From Marinobacter sediminum (GTDB lineage Bacteria > Pseudomonadota > Gammaproteobacteria > Pseudomonadales > Oleiphilaceae), in contig NZ_JAEMQH010000003.1 of assembly GCF_016820575.1 (NCBI RefSeq), positions 248,001 to 312,000 on the forward strand: 64,000 nt of DNA, in the 5' to 3' direction. This document shows positions 54,393 through 63,525 of this stretch, piece after piece. The position numbers and the translations under genes are program-made. The notes under the pieces are model-generated. The model was not told the origin of the DNA. It was given only the letters and a program-made list of their open reading frames with translations, and ran no database searches. Positions within the stretch are counted from its first letter, which is position 1. Each line of letters starts with the position of its first letter.

Positions 54393-55139
54393 TCAGCGCT
54401 GGCGGTTCATGACCAGGTTCGAGAAACGCTGCAGCAGGCTTGAGGCCACCGGTGCAGGCTCGGCGGCCGCCAACAACGCGTGTGGGTCCAGGTTCTCGGC
54501 AATCAGCTCCGGGGCTTGGACATTCAGGTAGCCTTTCATGACTGTGTCAGAGAATTCCGGGTGGAATTGTACGCCCCAGGCACACTCGCCAACTCGAAAC
54601 GCCTGATGTGGCTCGAAGTCGCTTCGGCCCAGCAGAACTGCGCCTGCGGGCAGGCTGAGAACTGACTGCTTATGAGTCAGCTGGGCCTTGAATGAGCTCG
54701 GAAGGGGTGCGAACAGTGGGTCAGCGGTGGCCTCCGGGGTCAGCTCAATGGTGCGGGTGCCGGTTTCCCGACCTTCGGGATGGTAGCCAACCTCGCCACC
54801 CAGGGCATGGGCCAGGAGCTGATGCCCGTAACACACCCCGAAGACCGGAATCTGCTGTTCAACTGCATCGGCTAACCAGCGTGCCGTGCTCTCGCTCCAT
54901 TCAGCGCGATCGCTGACCATGGCCGGCGAGCCGGTGACCACAATGCCATCCCACTGCTCGGGAGCACCGGGCAGCTCGCCCTGTTCGACATTGATGACCG
55001 TGAGCGCCAGGTCCGGCGACAGGCCACGAACGAACCAGTCCTCGAAATCGCCATGCACCTCCCGAATGCTGGGGTAGGTGGTTCCGGTTTTGAGGATGAC
55101 AACCCGGGCCGGCTGGCTCTGTGGGCGTGGTTCGCTCAT
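54393..55139 (-). CDS. Class I glutamine amidotransferase
   Basis: A 248-residue GATase1 domain: nucleophile Cys in GVCYGHQLLAHALGG and the His-Glu pair in FHPEFS. Stand-alone proteins of this kind resemble GMP synthase-like amidotransferases or gamma-glutamyl hydrolases. There is no synthetase domain attached. It is adjacent to the yebC gene, with 26 bp between them on the same strand. Confidence 0.88.
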   Translation of the reverse strand: MSEPRPQSQPARVVILKTGTTYPSIREVHGDFEDWFVRGLSPDLALTVINVEQGELPGAPEQWDGIVVTGSPAMVSDRAEWSESTARWLADAVEQQIPVFGVCYGHQLLAHALGGEVGYHPEGRETGTRTIELTPEATADPLFAPLPSSFKAQLTHKQSVLSLPAGAVLLGRSDFEPHQAFRVGECAWGVQFHPEFSDTVMKGYLNVQAPELIAENLDPHALLAAAEPAPVASSLLQRFSNLVMNRQR

Positions 55140-55165
55140 GTTGGGCTTCCTGTTGGGCCGGTGGC

Positions 55166-55897
55166 TTACTCGGCCTGTTCCGGCAGTTCGGCGTTGTGGA
55201 AGATGTTCTGCACGTCGTCCAAGTCGTTCAGCATGTCATAGAACTTCTCGAACAGCGGAATGTCGTCGCCTTCGACCGGTGTGGTGGTTTTTGGCAGGAA
55301 CTGGATTTCGTCGGCGTCAAAGTCGATACCTTCGAACGCATCGGTCAGCGCTTGACGGGCCTTGGCGTACTCGGTGTTCGGGGTGAATACCGTGATCAGG
55401 CCATCTTCGTTCTCGATGTCGGTCACGTCGACGTCGGCTTCCATCAGGGCTTCCAGTACCGCCTCTTCATCCTCGCCCTTGAAGGCGAAAATGGCACAGT
55501 GATCAAACATGTGTGACACGGTGCCGGGGGTGCCGATCTTGCACTTGGTCTTGGTAAAGGCCAGGCGAACATCACCGAAGGTGCGGTTCGGGTTGTCGGT
55601 CAGGCAGTCCACAATCACCATGCAGTTGCCGGGGCCATAGCCTTCGTACCGAGCCGCGGAATAATCTTCGCCGGCACCGCCCTTGGCTTTATCGATGGCC
55701 TTCTCGATGACGTGAGACGGAACCTGGTCTTTTTTGGCGCGGTCAATCAGTCCTCGCAGGGACAGGTTGCCGTCAGGATCTGTGCCGCCAGATTTAGCAG
55801 CCATGTAAATCTCACGACCGTACTTGCTGTAGACCTTGGTTTTTGCCGCGGCCGTTTTGGCCATGGATTCTTTGCGGTTCTGGTAGGCTCTGCCCAT
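55166..55897 (-). CDS. yebC: YebC/PmpR family protein
   Basis: A 243-residue protein with YebC signatures: [37 protein letters not shown] and [23 protein letters not shown]. YebC proteins are now known to aid translation through stretches of proline and also act as regulators of quorum sensing in pseudomonads (PmpR). The ATG at 55897 has AGAGG upstream. The frame extends to 55945. Confidence 0.92.
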   Translation of the reverse strand: MGRAYQNRKESMAKTAAAKTKVYSKYGREIYMAAKSGGTDPDGNLSLRGLIDRAKKDQVPSHVIEKAIDKAKGGAGEDYSAARYEGYGPGNCMVIVDCLTDNPNRTFGDVRLAFTKTKCKIGTPGTVSHMFDHCAIFAFKGEDEEAVLEALMEADVDVTDIENEDGLITVFTPNTEYAKARQALTDAFEGIDFDADEIQFLPKTTTPVEGDDIPLFEKFYDMLNDLDDVQNIFHNAELPEQAE

Positions 55898-56071
55898 CTG
55901 CGCTGCCTCTCGTTTCTTGTGAAAGGGCGGGATTTTACTGAACAAATCCGGTAGGGAACAGGCTTATTTGGCAAGGAGTTCGATCCGCTTGCCGGAGCGC
56001 TTAGCAGCAGGCGGGCCGCCGACCATAGAAGCCAACGGCCCAACCTTCTCTTAACGATGAACTGCGGCGGG

Positions 56072-56491
56072 TTATTGAACTTCGCCTTCCCCCTCCGACA
56101 GTGGATCTTCTCTACTCTTATCGGACTCCATATCGTCCGACGCCGGCGATTCCTGACCAGCGGCTGTGGCTGGCAAATCTTCGATGTCTTCCAGATCCAT
56201 ACCCTGGGCTTTTGCGCGCTGGGTCATCCGGTCGCGATGCAATGATCGGTAAGCCTGACGCTGTTCGGCAGAATCCAGACCCTGCATACGGTCCTTGAAC
56301 TCCTGCCTCTCTTCTGGCGTCATCAGCTTGTAACCGGCAATGGGTTGGCCATCTTGGTCCATCGCTCCGGCTTCGGTTTGAGCGTCGGCGACTTTGTCCT
56401 TTTCCATTCCGCTATCGCTGGCCCAAACGCCGGCAAGCGGCAAAGAACAGGCGACCGCGAGGGACGCAGCATACAGCTTTATTTTAGTCAT
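56072..56491 (-). CDS. Secreted hypothetical protein with TAAGQE motif (A)
   Basis: A 139-residue protein with a signal peptide (LYAASLAVACSLPLAGVWA). The middle is a charged helix (MTPEERQEFKDRMQGLDSAEQRQAYRSLHRDRMTQRAKAQG), of a type common in proteobacterial periplasmic proteins. A motif LEDIEDLPATAAGQE follows, then an acidic tail. The motif matches one in the divergent gene at 56770. No known family or function. Confidence 0.7.
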   Translation of the reverse strand: MTKIKLYAASLAVACSLPLAGVWASDSGMEKDKVADAQTEAGAMDQDGQPIAGYKLMTPEERQEFKDRMQGLDSAEQRQAYRSLHRDRMTQRAKAQGMDLEDIEDLPATAAGQESPASDDMESDKSREDPLSEGEGEVQ

Positions 56492-56769
56492 AATAGAAAG
56501 CTCCTTATGGATGCCAATATCCCTGGCATAAGGAACAGCTTGAGAGACGGCGCACTGCGGATTTTCCGACGCCGATCTTGAAAGAATAGTCCAGTGCCGT
56601 GTAAGCCGTAGATGAAATTGCTGTAAGGAGATGGAGGTTTAATCTTTCGCTCGGTAACAAAGGCGCGTTCAGAGTGTCTCTGTAGTGGGGACGTGCGAAG
56701 TTAACAGTGGTCCTCACAGAGTAGTTCCCGGGGCCGGGGATCGTCGGCCTAAAAAGGGAGGGTAACTCG

Positions 56770-57099
56770 ATGAAAAAACTGCTTATTGGATCTTTGGCTC
56801 TGGCAGTGTTGCTGCCTTACACCTCGGCAACCGCCGACCAGTGGGAGCAGCAAAAGGAACGTCAGCAAATGATGATGGACGGCCAACCTGGCATGCACTC
56901 AGACGACACCATGATGCGGCGCCATAGCCGCACCGGAATGGATCGTGATACGAGGCTAGAGCAGGGGAGTCGCCGAAGCATTGAGGATCTGGAAAACATG
57001 CCCCCGACGGCTGCAGGCCAGGAAGAGGGCTCGATGGACGAGAAACGGCAGTACAAGAAGCGTTCAGGACACCGTGGGGAGGTTGATGGAGGTTATTGA
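56770..57099 (+). CDS. Secreted hypothetical protein with TAAGQE motif (B)
   Basis: A 109-residue protein with a signal peptide (LLIGSLALAVLLPYTSATA). Charged and Met/His-rich mature region (MMMDGQPGMHSDDTMMRRHSR), then SIEDLENMPPTAAGQEE and a basic tail. The motif is shared with the divergent secreted protein upstream. AGGGAGG lies before the ATG. I do not recognise a family. The Met/His content might bind copper, but this is speculative. Confidence 0.7.
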   Translation: MKKLLIGSLALAVLLPYTSATADQWEQQKERQQMMMDGQPGMHSDDTMMRRHSRTGMDRDTRLEQGSRRSIEDLENMPPTAAGQEEGSMDEKRQYKKRSGHRGEVDGGY

Positions 57100-57117
57100 A
57101 AACTCCCCTTAACGACT

Positions 57118-57145
57118 AAGGAACAGCCGTCCGGGGCCGTTCCTT
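57118..57145. terminator. Hairpin after protein B, possible terminator
   Basis: AAGGAAC and GTTCCTT form a stem, extended by GCC/GGC across one mismatch. There are only short T-runs after it, so strength is uncertain. It separates two convergent genes. Confidence 0.45.
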
Positions 57146-57166
57146 TCGCATTATTTCCCAATCGAT

Positions 57167-57595
57167 TTAAGCCAGTTCGGGCACCCGTTTAATGCCCCGG
57201 CGAATGCCTTGTTCAAGGGCGCTGCTTACCACCTTGCCGGTGTACGGCACGATGTCCTCGAAACGGATGGTGTAGCTTACCTGGGTATGGCCTTCTGGCG
57301 TGTCGTCGAAGCGGATTCGGCCGAAGTGATTCTTGATTGGGCTCAGGCTACTGATGGTGTACTCAATCAGCGAATCCGGCTCGAAACTCAGGATGGTTTC
57401 TTTCAGGCCAATGGGACCGATACCGATCTTTCGGACCGAGCCGATGCCGTTGGGATCTGCCTGATCGCTGTCCTTAATGCGCTTGACCGGCGCGCCCAGC
57501 AACTGGCCAAAGCGCTTGTGGTCGGCAAACAGGGCGAACACCCGGCTGCGAGGCACATCAAAGGTTTCGTTGATTTCGATGGTATACGAGGCCAT
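57167..57595 (-). CDS. SRPBCC (START-like) family protein
   Basis: A 142-residue polyketide cyclase/START-like domain: MASYTIEINETFDVPRSRVFALFADHKRFGQLLGAPV, then GSVRKIGIGPIGLKETILSFEPDSLIEY and a C-terminal helix. These proteins hold a hydrophobic ligand in a helix-grip cavity. The ligand and role are unknown. Single gene. Confidence 0.82.
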   Translation of the reverse strand: MASYTIEINETFDVPRSRVFALFADHKRFGQLLGAPVKRIKDSDQADPNGIGSVRKIGIGPIGLKETILSFEPDSLIEYTISSLSPIKNHFGRIRFDDTPEGHTQVSYTIRFEDIVPYTGKVVSSALEQGIRRGIKRVPELA

Positions 57596-57731
57596 GGATT
57601 CACTCTTTTTGTTCGTGATGTTTTGTTAGACGTTCTTTGACTCAAGGGTATCCGTTTAATTTTTGGAACAAAAGTCGCCGAAATGGCCAGATGTGACGTT
57701 GGCCCGAATCGCAGTACTCAGCGCCAGGCGC

Positions 57732-58616
57732 TCAGTGCCTCGCCGTGTGCCGGTAATCCCGGGGCGATTGGCCCATCACCTTCTTGAACAGCCGGGAGAA
57801 ATAGTAGGCATCGTCGTAGCCCAGGCGCCGGCTGATGTCGGCGAAGCTGAGGTCACTGGTATCCAGCATCTGGCACGCGCGCTCCACTTTCAGGTGCAGG
57901 AAATGCTGGATCGGCGAGCTGCCGGTCTGTTCCCGATAGCGGGTGGCAAAGTGCGCCGGTGACAGCCCTGCCAGATCGGCCAGCTGATCCAGCGAGATCC
58001 GTTCGTCCAGATGCTCGCGCATGTAGTTGTGGATGGTATCCAGCTCTGCCTGTTGTTCATGGCTGGTTTCATCGGCGCTCAGGGGTACCGCTGCCATGAG
58101 CTGCCGCAGGCGGTTGGCGGCGTGGATCAGGCCCCGGGCGCGGAAACCGGTCTGGCGCACCGACAGCAGCCCGTTGAAATCCACCAGCAGCCGGGGCTGT
58201 CGGCCCAGGTGTCGGATGCGGGTGTTGCCAAACCCCATGTAATGACGGAATTCCTCAGCCAGAGGCCCGGTGTAGTGCACCCAATGGATTGTCCATGGGT
58301 TGTCCGGGTCCGAAGTGTAACGGTGGTGGGCGCCGGCTGGCAGTAACAGCAAATCCCCCGGGCCCACGGTGTAGGGTTCGCCCAGCACGTTCAGGAACGC
58401 CTTGCCTTCGGTGCAGTAGATCAAAAGATAGTCGCTGTGGTGTTCCCGATGCATGTGGTGCCCAACCGCGCGCCGGTAGTGGCCAAACGCCAGGGGGTAC
58501 AGGTCCTGGGTGAGCGGGTGACTGGAAAGCAGTCGAATAATTGGGTCCGGTACCACGTAACGAACGCTGTCCTGGGGTACCGGCCACTGTGAAGTCTGGG
58601 GCATCGTAGTCGCCAT
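57732..58616 (-). CDS. mmsR: AraC-family regulator, MmsR-like
   Basis: A 294-residue AraC regulator: N-terminal cupin arm ([17 protein letters not shown]) and a C-terminal double HTH ([26 protein letters not shown] and [27 protein letters not shown]). It lies divergent to mmsA, as mmsR does in Pseudomonas aeruginosa, where it activates mmsAB. The shared 150-bp region holds TAGTC-type direct repeats that could be its sites. Confidence 0.82.
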   Translation of the reverse strand: MATTMPQTSQWPVPQDSVRYVVPDPIIRLLSSHPLTQDLYPLAFGHYRRAVGHHMHREHHSDYLLIYCTEGKAFLNVLGEPYTVGPGDLLLLPAGAHHRYTSDPDNPWTIHWVHYTGPLAEEFRHYMGFGNTRIRHLGRQPRLLVDFNGLLSVRQTGFRARGLIHAANRLRQLMAAVPLSADETSHEQQAELDTIHNYMREHLDERISLDQLADLAGLSPAHFATRYREQTGSSPIQHFLHLKVERACQMLDTSDLSFADISRRLGYDDAYYFSRLFKKVMGQSPRDYRHTARH

Positions 58617-58639
58617 AAGTCGAATGCGAGATCGAAAGA

Positions 58640-58700
58640 TAGTCCATCAAGAGCGAAATTTAGTCAATCACCCTTGCGTGAGCACCATGCTAGTCTTCAT
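58640..58700. promoter_or_regulatory. TAGTC direct repeats between mmsR and mmsA (probable AraC operator)
   Basis: TAGTCCATCA at 58640-58649 and TAGTCAATCA at 58661-58670 differ at one base and start exactly 21 bp apart, two helical turns. A third, weaker copy TAGTCTTCAT is at 58691-58700. Spaced direct repeats are the usual binding pattern for AraC-family activators. This is inference from sequence only. Confidence 0.55.
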
Positions 58701-58766
58701 TACATCGTGGTCGAAACCCGCGGGTTTTGGCTTGCTTCCCTCATAACAACAAACAGGGCCTTCAAC

Positions 58767-60257
58767 ATGAAAAACGTACCTCTGTACCTCGCTGGTGAAT
58801 TTGTACAAAGCCAGACCAAGGATTGGATTGAAGTTACCGATCCGGCCACTAACGAAGTGATCGCCAAGGCTCCGTGTACTACCCACGCGGAAATGGAGCA
58901 GGCCATCAAATACGCCGGTGAAGTCTTCAAGACCTGGAAAGAAACCCCGGTATCCGAGCGCGCACGTGTCATGATGCGCTACCAGGCTCTGTTGAAAGAG
59001 CACCACGACGAAATTGCCGAAATCCTGTCGCAAGAGACCGGTAAAACCTTTGAAGACGCCAAGGGCGATGTTTGGCGCGGTATCGAAGTGGTTGAGCACG
59101 CCGGCAACGTGGCCTCCCTGATGATGGGTGAGACCGTTGAAAACGTAGCCCGGGAAGTGGACACCCACTCCTGGATCCAGCCACTGGGCGTCTGTGCCGG
59201 TATTACCCCGTTTAACTTCCCGGCCATGATTCCCCTGTGGATGTTCCCGATGGCAATCGCCTGCGGTAACACCTTCATTCTGAAGCCGTCCGAGCAGGAC
59301 CCGCTGACCCCGATGCGTCTGGCTGAGCTGTTTGAACAGGCTGGTGCACCCAAGGGTGTTCTGCAGGTTGTTCACGGTGGCAAAGAGCAGGTAGACGTAC
59401 TGCTGACCGATCCGGCTATCCGTGCCGTGTCCTTCGTTGGCTCCGTGCCTGTTGGCCGTTACATCTATGAAACCGGTACCCGCAACATGAAGCGTGTACA
59501 GAGCTTCGCCGGTGCCAAGAACCACATGGTTATCATGCCGGATGCCGACAAGCAGCAGGTTATCAACGCTCTGGTCGGTGCCTCCGTTGGTGCCGCCGGT
59601 CAGCGCTGCATGGCGATCTCGGTTGCCGTGTTCGTGGGCGAAGCCCAGCAGTGGATTCCGGAGCTGAAAGAAGCCATGGCCAAGGTGCGTCCGGGTGCCT
59701 GGAACGATTCCGGCGCCAGCTATGGCCCGATCATCAGCGCCAAAGCCAAGGACCGTGTTGAGTCCCTGATTGCCACCGGTGAAGCCCAGGGCGCTAACCT
59801 GCTGCTGGACGGCCGCGGTTGCACCGTGGATGGCCTGCCAGACGGCAACTGGGTGGGACCAACCCTGTTCTCAGGTGTGACCACCGAGATGGACATCTAC
59901 AACGAAGAAATCTTCGGCCCGGTTCTGTCTTGCATGGAAACCGACAGCCTGGGTGAGGCCATCGAGCTGATCAACAACAGCCCGTACGGTAACGGTACGT
60001 CCATCTTCACCTCTTCCGGTGGTTGTGCCCGTCGCTTCCAGCACGAGATTGATGTGGGCCAGGTGGGTGTGAACATCCCCATCCCGGTGCCCCTGCCGTT
60101 CTTCTCCTTCACCGGTTGGAAGGGCTCCTTCTACGGTGACCAGCACGCCTATGGTAAGCAGGCTGTGCGCTTCTACACCGAGACCAAAACCGTCACTTCA
60201 CGCTGGTTCTCCAGCGAGGCCAGCACTGAAGCGAATTTCTCTATCCAGTTGCGTTGA
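58767..60257 (+). CDS. mmsA: CoA-acylating methylmalonate-semialdehyde dehydrogenase
   Basis: A 496-residue aldehyde dehydrogenase of the MMSDH class. [21 protein letters not shown] and the catalytic C281 ([13 protein letters not shown]) are diagnostic. It converts methylmalonate semialdehyde plus CoA to propionyl-CoA in valine and thymine breakdown. The ATG at 58767 begins the family N-terminus [12 protein letters not shown]; the longer frame upstream is unlikely. First gene of the mms cluster. Confidence 0.92.
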   Translation: MKNVPLYLAGEFVQSQTKDWIEVTDPATNEVIAKAPCTTHAEMEQAIKYAGEVFKTWKETPVSERARVMMRYQALLKEHHDEIAEILSQETGKTFEDAKGDVWRGIEVVEHAGNVASLMMGETVENVAREVDTHSWIQPLGVCAGITPFNFPAMIPLWMFPMAIACGNTFILKPSEQDPLTPMRLAELFEQAGAPKGVLQVVHGGKEQVDVLLTDPAIRAVSFVGSVPVGRYIYETGTRNMKRVQSFAGAKNHMVIMPDADKQQVINALVGASVGAAGQRCMAISVAVFVGEAQQWIPELKEAMAKVRPGAWNDSGASYGPIISAKAKDRVESLIATGEAQGANLLLDGRGCTVDGLPDGNWVGPTLFSGVTTEMDIYNEEIFGPVLSCMETDSLGEAIELINNSPYGNGTSIFTSSGGCARRFQHEIDVGQVGVNIPIPVPLPFFSFTGWKGSFYGDQHAYGKQAVRFYTETKTVTSRWFSSEASTEANFSIQLR

Positions 60258-60280
60258 GTGTGTTGAAGGTGGGGTAACTT

Positions 60281-60311
60281 GGGCCGGAACCTGTTTCCGG
60301 CCCCCTTTTTT
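60281..60311 (+). terminator. Rho-independent terminator between mmsA and the acyl-CoA dehydrogenase gene
   Basis: Perfect 9-bp stem GGGCCGGAA/TTCCGGCCC with a 5-nt loop, followed by CC and six Ts. It stands 23 bp past mmsA and 39 bp before the next gene, so part of the transcription should stop here. Confidence 0.8.
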
Positions 60312-60349
60312 CCCATCATGACCAGCCTACTTAGATCTGGAGTGATTCG

Positions 60350-61516
60350 ATGGACTTTAACCTGACAGAAGACCAGCTCGCGTTCCGGGAAGCGGCACGT
60401 GCGTTCGCGGAGAAATCCATGGCGCCGCACGCGGCCAAGTGGGACGACGAGCATATTTTCCCCGTGGATGTGATGAAGGAAGCTGGTGAAATGGGCTTTA
60501 TGGGCCTGTACACACCGGAAGCCCTGGGTGGCATGGGGCTGTCTCGGCTTGATACCTCGGTGATTGTCGAGGAATTGGCCGCAGCCTGCCCCTCCACCGC
60601 GGCCTTCATCACGATTCACAACATGGCGACCTGGATGGTGGCCAGTTTTGCTTCTGACGACCTGAAACAGGAAGTGGTGCCCAAACTCGCCAGTGGCGAG
60701 TGGCTGGCGTCCTACTGCCTGACCGAACCCGGAGCTGGGTCCGATGCGGCCAGCCTGCGCACCAAGGCGGTTCGCGACGGTGACGATTATCTGATCACCG
60801 GCAGCAAGGTGTTTATTTCCGGTGCCGGCAGTACCGACATCCTGGTGTTGATGGCCCGAACGGGAGCGCCGGACAGCGGCTCCAAAGGCATTTCCACCTT
60901 TGTGATCCCGGCCGACGCCGGCGGCATCACCTACGGCAAGAATGAAGAGAAGATGGGCTGGCGCAGTCAGCCGACTCGTATGGTCAGCCTGGAAAACGTG
61001 CGTATCCCGGCCTCCAATCGCGTGGGCGAGGAAGGCGAAGGCTTTGCCATTGCCATGAAAGGCCTCGACGGTGGCCGCCTGAACATCGCCACCTGTTCCC
61101 TCGGTGGCGCCCAGGCGGCACTGCTGCGGGCCCGCAACTACATGCACGAGCGTGAGCAGTTCGGTAAACCGCTGGCGGCCTTCCAGGCTCTGCAGTTTAA
61201 GCTCGCCGACATGGCAACCAACCTGGTAGCGGCCCGCCAGATGGTGCGGTTAGGTGCGTTCAAGCTTGATAGCGGCGACACCGAAGCCACGCTGCACTGT
61301 GCCATGGCCAAGCGATTCGCCACCGATGCCTGTTTCGAGATAGTCAACGAAGCCCTGCAGTTGCACGGCGGCTATGGCTACATCCGCGAGTACCCCATTG
61401 AGCGTTATCTGCGGGATTTGCGGGTGCACCAGATTCTCGAGGGCACCAATGAAATCATGCGTCTGATTGTCGCCCGTCGCCTGCTCGAAGACGGCGTGGC
61501 CGAAGCGATCCAATGA
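60350..61516 (+). CDS. Acyl-CoA dehydrogenase (isobutyryl-CoA type)
   Basis: A 388-residue flavin-dependent dehydrogenase with YCLTEPGAGSDAASLRTKAV, RARNYMHEREQFGKPLAAFQ and a C-terminal GGYGYIREYPIERYLRDLRVHQILEGTNEIMR (the catalytic Glu lies in the EGTNEI segment). In this operon it should oxidise isobutyryl-CoA to methacrylyl-CoA. It has CTGGAG before the ATG. Other branched substrates are possible. Confidence 0.88.
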   Translation: MDFNLTEDQLAFREAARAFAEKSMAPHAAKWDDEHIFPVDVMKEAGEMGFMGLYTPEALGGMGLSRLDTSVIVEELAAACPSTAAFITIHNMATWMVASFASDDLKQEVVPKLASGEWLASYCLTEPGAGSDAASLRTKAVRDGDDYLITGSKVFISGAGSTDILVLMARTGAPDSGSKGISTFVIPADAGGITYGKNEEKMGWRSQPTRMVSLENVRIPASNRVGEEGEGFAIAMKGLDGGRLNIATCSLGGAQAALLRARNYMHEREQFGKPLAAFQALQFKLADMATNLVAARQMVRLGAFKLDSGDTEATLHCAMAKRFATDACFEIVNEALQLHGGYGYIREYPIERYLRDLRVHQILEGTNEIMRLIVARRLLEDGVAEAIQ

Positions 61517-61565
61517 AGCGCAGCCAAAAGAACCAAGAACACCGCAAGGAAAGGGGAGACAGACA

Positions 61566-62345
61566 ATGAGCGATCTGATTCAGCTCGAAAAACGCGGACA
61601 CATTGCGGTACTAACCATCAATAATCCGCCGGCCAACACCTGGACGGCGGAGTCCCTGCCGGCCCTCAAGGAAACCATCCGTGAGCTGAACGCCGACCGG
61701 AACATTTTCGCACTCGTGGTGACCGGCCAGGGCGAAAAATTCTTCTCGGCCGGTGCCGACCTGAAAACCTTCGCCGACGGCGACAAGGCCCGCGCTAACC
61801 AGATGGCCCAGCTCTTTGGTGAGGCTTTTGCCGAGCTCAGCAAGTTCCGTGGCGTGTCTATCGCGGCGGTGAACGGGTACGCCATGGGCGGCGGTCTGGA
61901 ATGTGCCATGGCCTGTGATATCCGCATTGCCGAGGAACACGCCCAGATGGCCCTGCCGGAAGCCGGCGTTGGCTTGCTGCCGTGTGCCGGTGGCACCCAG
62001 AACCTGCCCTGGCTGGTGGGTGAAGGCTGGGCCAAGCGCATGATTCTGTGCGGCGAGCGGGTCAAAGCCGACAAGGCCCTGCAGATTGGCCTGGTGGAAG
62101 AAGTGGTTCCCTCCGGCACCAGTCTGGATAAGGCACTGGAACTGGCGGAAATGGCCTGCAAGCAAAGCCCGTCCTCCACAGCCCGTTGCAAGACCCTGGT
62201 GATGAGCGCCCGTGATGGCCGCAGCCACGACGACGGCTGGCGCATGGAGCGTGAACTGTTCGTGGAGCTGTTCTCCACGGAAGACCAGAAAGAAGGCGTG
62301 AATGCCTTCCTGGAAAAGCGCACACCGGACTGGAAAAACCGCTAA
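61566..62345 (+). CDS. Enoyl-CoA hydratase
   Basis: A 259-residue crotonase with oxyanion loops (EKFFSAGADLKTF, AVNGYAMGGGLECAMACDIRIA) and Glu in LPEAGVGLLPCAGGTQNLPWL. It should hydrate methacrylyl-CoA to 3-hydroxyisobutyryl-CoA. The frame extends upstream, but the ATG at 61566 follows GGGGAGACAG. Follows the dehydrogenase by 49 bp. Confidence 0.88.
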   Translation: MSDLIQLEKRGHIAVLTINNPPANTWTAESLPALKETIRELNADRNIFALVVTGQGEKFFSAGADLKTFADGDKARANQMAQLFGEAFAELSKFRGVSIAAVNGYAMGGGLECAMACDIRIAEEHAQMALPEAGVGLLPCAGGTQNLPWLVGEGWAKRMILCGERVKADKALQIGLVEEVVPSGTSLDKALELAEMACKQSPSSTARCKTLVMSARDGRSHDDGWRMERELFVELFSTEDQKEGVNAFLEKRTPDWKNR

Positions 62346-62358
62346 CAAATTGCTGGAG

Positions 62359-62379
62359 AGCCGCTGCCGGGCAGCGGCT
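62359..62379 (+). other. Intercistronic hairpin in the mms cluster
   Basis: AGCCGCTGC/GCAGCGGCT, a perfect 9-bp stem with a CGG loop, between the hydratase and hydrolase genes. No T-run follows, so mRNA stabilisation or processing is more likely than termination. Confidence 0.5.
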
Positions 62380-62391
62380 GAAGGAAACGCT

Positions 62392-63465
62392 ATGAGTGAC
62401 CAACCCATTATTTTTGAAGAGTGGACCACCGGTGATGACGCACTAATCGCCGTGGCTCGCCTGAATACCCCGAAAGCGCTCAATTCGCTCTCGCTGGAAA
62501 TGATCCGCCTGCTCACGCCACAGCTCAAGCGCTGGGCGGAAGATCCGCGCATTGGCGCGGTCTGGCTGGAATCGGAAGGCGACAAGGCATTCTGTGCCGG
62601 TGGCGACATCGTGGCCCTGTATCGCAGCATGACCGAGCCTCAGGGCGCCAGCGAAGGCGAAGCCTTCTTCACCGAAGAGTACGAACTGAATTACCTGCTC
62701 CACACCTTCCCCAAGCCGATTGTGTGCTGGGGCCATGGCATCGTCATGGGCGGCGGCATGGGCATCCTGGAAGGCGCCTCGCACCGTGTGGTGACTGAAA
62801 AGTCCAAGCTCGCCATGCCGGAAATCACCATTGGCCTGTACCCCGATGTTGCCGCTGGCTGGTTCCTGAACCGCACGCCTGGCCGAACCGGGATGTTCCT
62901 GGGCCTGACCGGCGCGCGCATGAACGGCGCCGACGCTGTCTTTACCGGCCTGGCCGATCGCTTTATCAAGCACGAGCTGAAAGCCGATGTCGTTGCTGAG
63001 CTTTGCAAAAAGACCTGGCAGGGCGAAGATCCCCACGCCGTGGTTGGCAGTGTTCTGCGCCAGTTTGAGCAGCAAAGTTCCGATGCGATGCCGGAATCGC
63101 CGATTCGCAGTCAATTTGACGAGATCAACCGGGTAACCGATGCCGATTCCCTGGAGGCGGTGGTCAGTCAGCTCAGCGAGCTGTCCAGCGGTGACAGCTG
63201 GTTGGCCAAGGCGACCAAGTCCCTGGCGTCCGCGTCGCCCACGTCCCTGGCTCTGGTGTGGGGCCACCTGAACGGCTGCAAGCACAACAGCCTGAAGGAA
63301 GTTCTTGATAAGGAACTGGTGCTGTCGAAGAAGTGCCTGAGCAAAGGCGAATTCGCCGAAGGCATCCGGGCACTGTTGATCGATAAGGATCAGCAACCAC
63401 GGTGGCGCTACGCGTCGCTGGCGGAGATGGACAGCGCCTGGATGGACGACTTTTTTAACGCATAG
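62392..63465 (+). CDS. 3-hydroxyisobutyryl-CoA hydrolase-like protein
   Basis: A 357-residue member of the crotonase superfamily, HIBCH type: AFCAGGDIVALYRSM, WGHGIVMGGGMGILEGASHRVV and MPEITIGLYPDVAAGWFLNR. The long C-terminal region and the position in the cluster point to the thioesterase that frees 3-hydroxyisobutyrate. ATG at 62392 follows AAGGAAACGCT. Confidence 0.9.
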   Translation: MSDQPIIFEEWTTGDDALIAVARLNTPKALNSLSLEMIRLLTPQLKRWAEDPRIGAVWLESEGDKAFCAGGDIVALYRSMTEPQGASEGEAFFTEEYELNYLLHTFPKPIVCWGHGIVMGGGMGILEGASHRVVTEKSKLAMPEITIGLYPDVAAGWFLNRTPGRTGMFLGLTGARMNGADAVFTGLADRFIKHELKADVVAELCKKTWQGEDPHAVVGSVLRQFEQQSSDAMPESPIRSQFDEINRVTDADSLEAVVSQLSELSSGDSWLAKATKSLASASPTSLALVWGHLNGCKHNSLKEVLDKELVLSKKCLSKGEFAEGIRALLIDKDQQPRWRYASLAEMDSAWMDDFFNA

Positions 63466-63471
63466 CCAAAT

Positions 63472-63491
63472 GGCCACCGGCAGCGGTGGCC
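63472..63491 (+). other. Intercistronic hairpin before mmsB
   Basis: GGCCACCG-GCAG-CGGTGGCC, a perfect 8-bp stem, sits 7 bp after the hydrolase stop and 35 bp before mmsB. There is no T-run. Confidence 0.5.
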
Positions 63492-63525
63492 CACATAACC
63501 GACTAGAACAATAAGGAGAAGGGAT

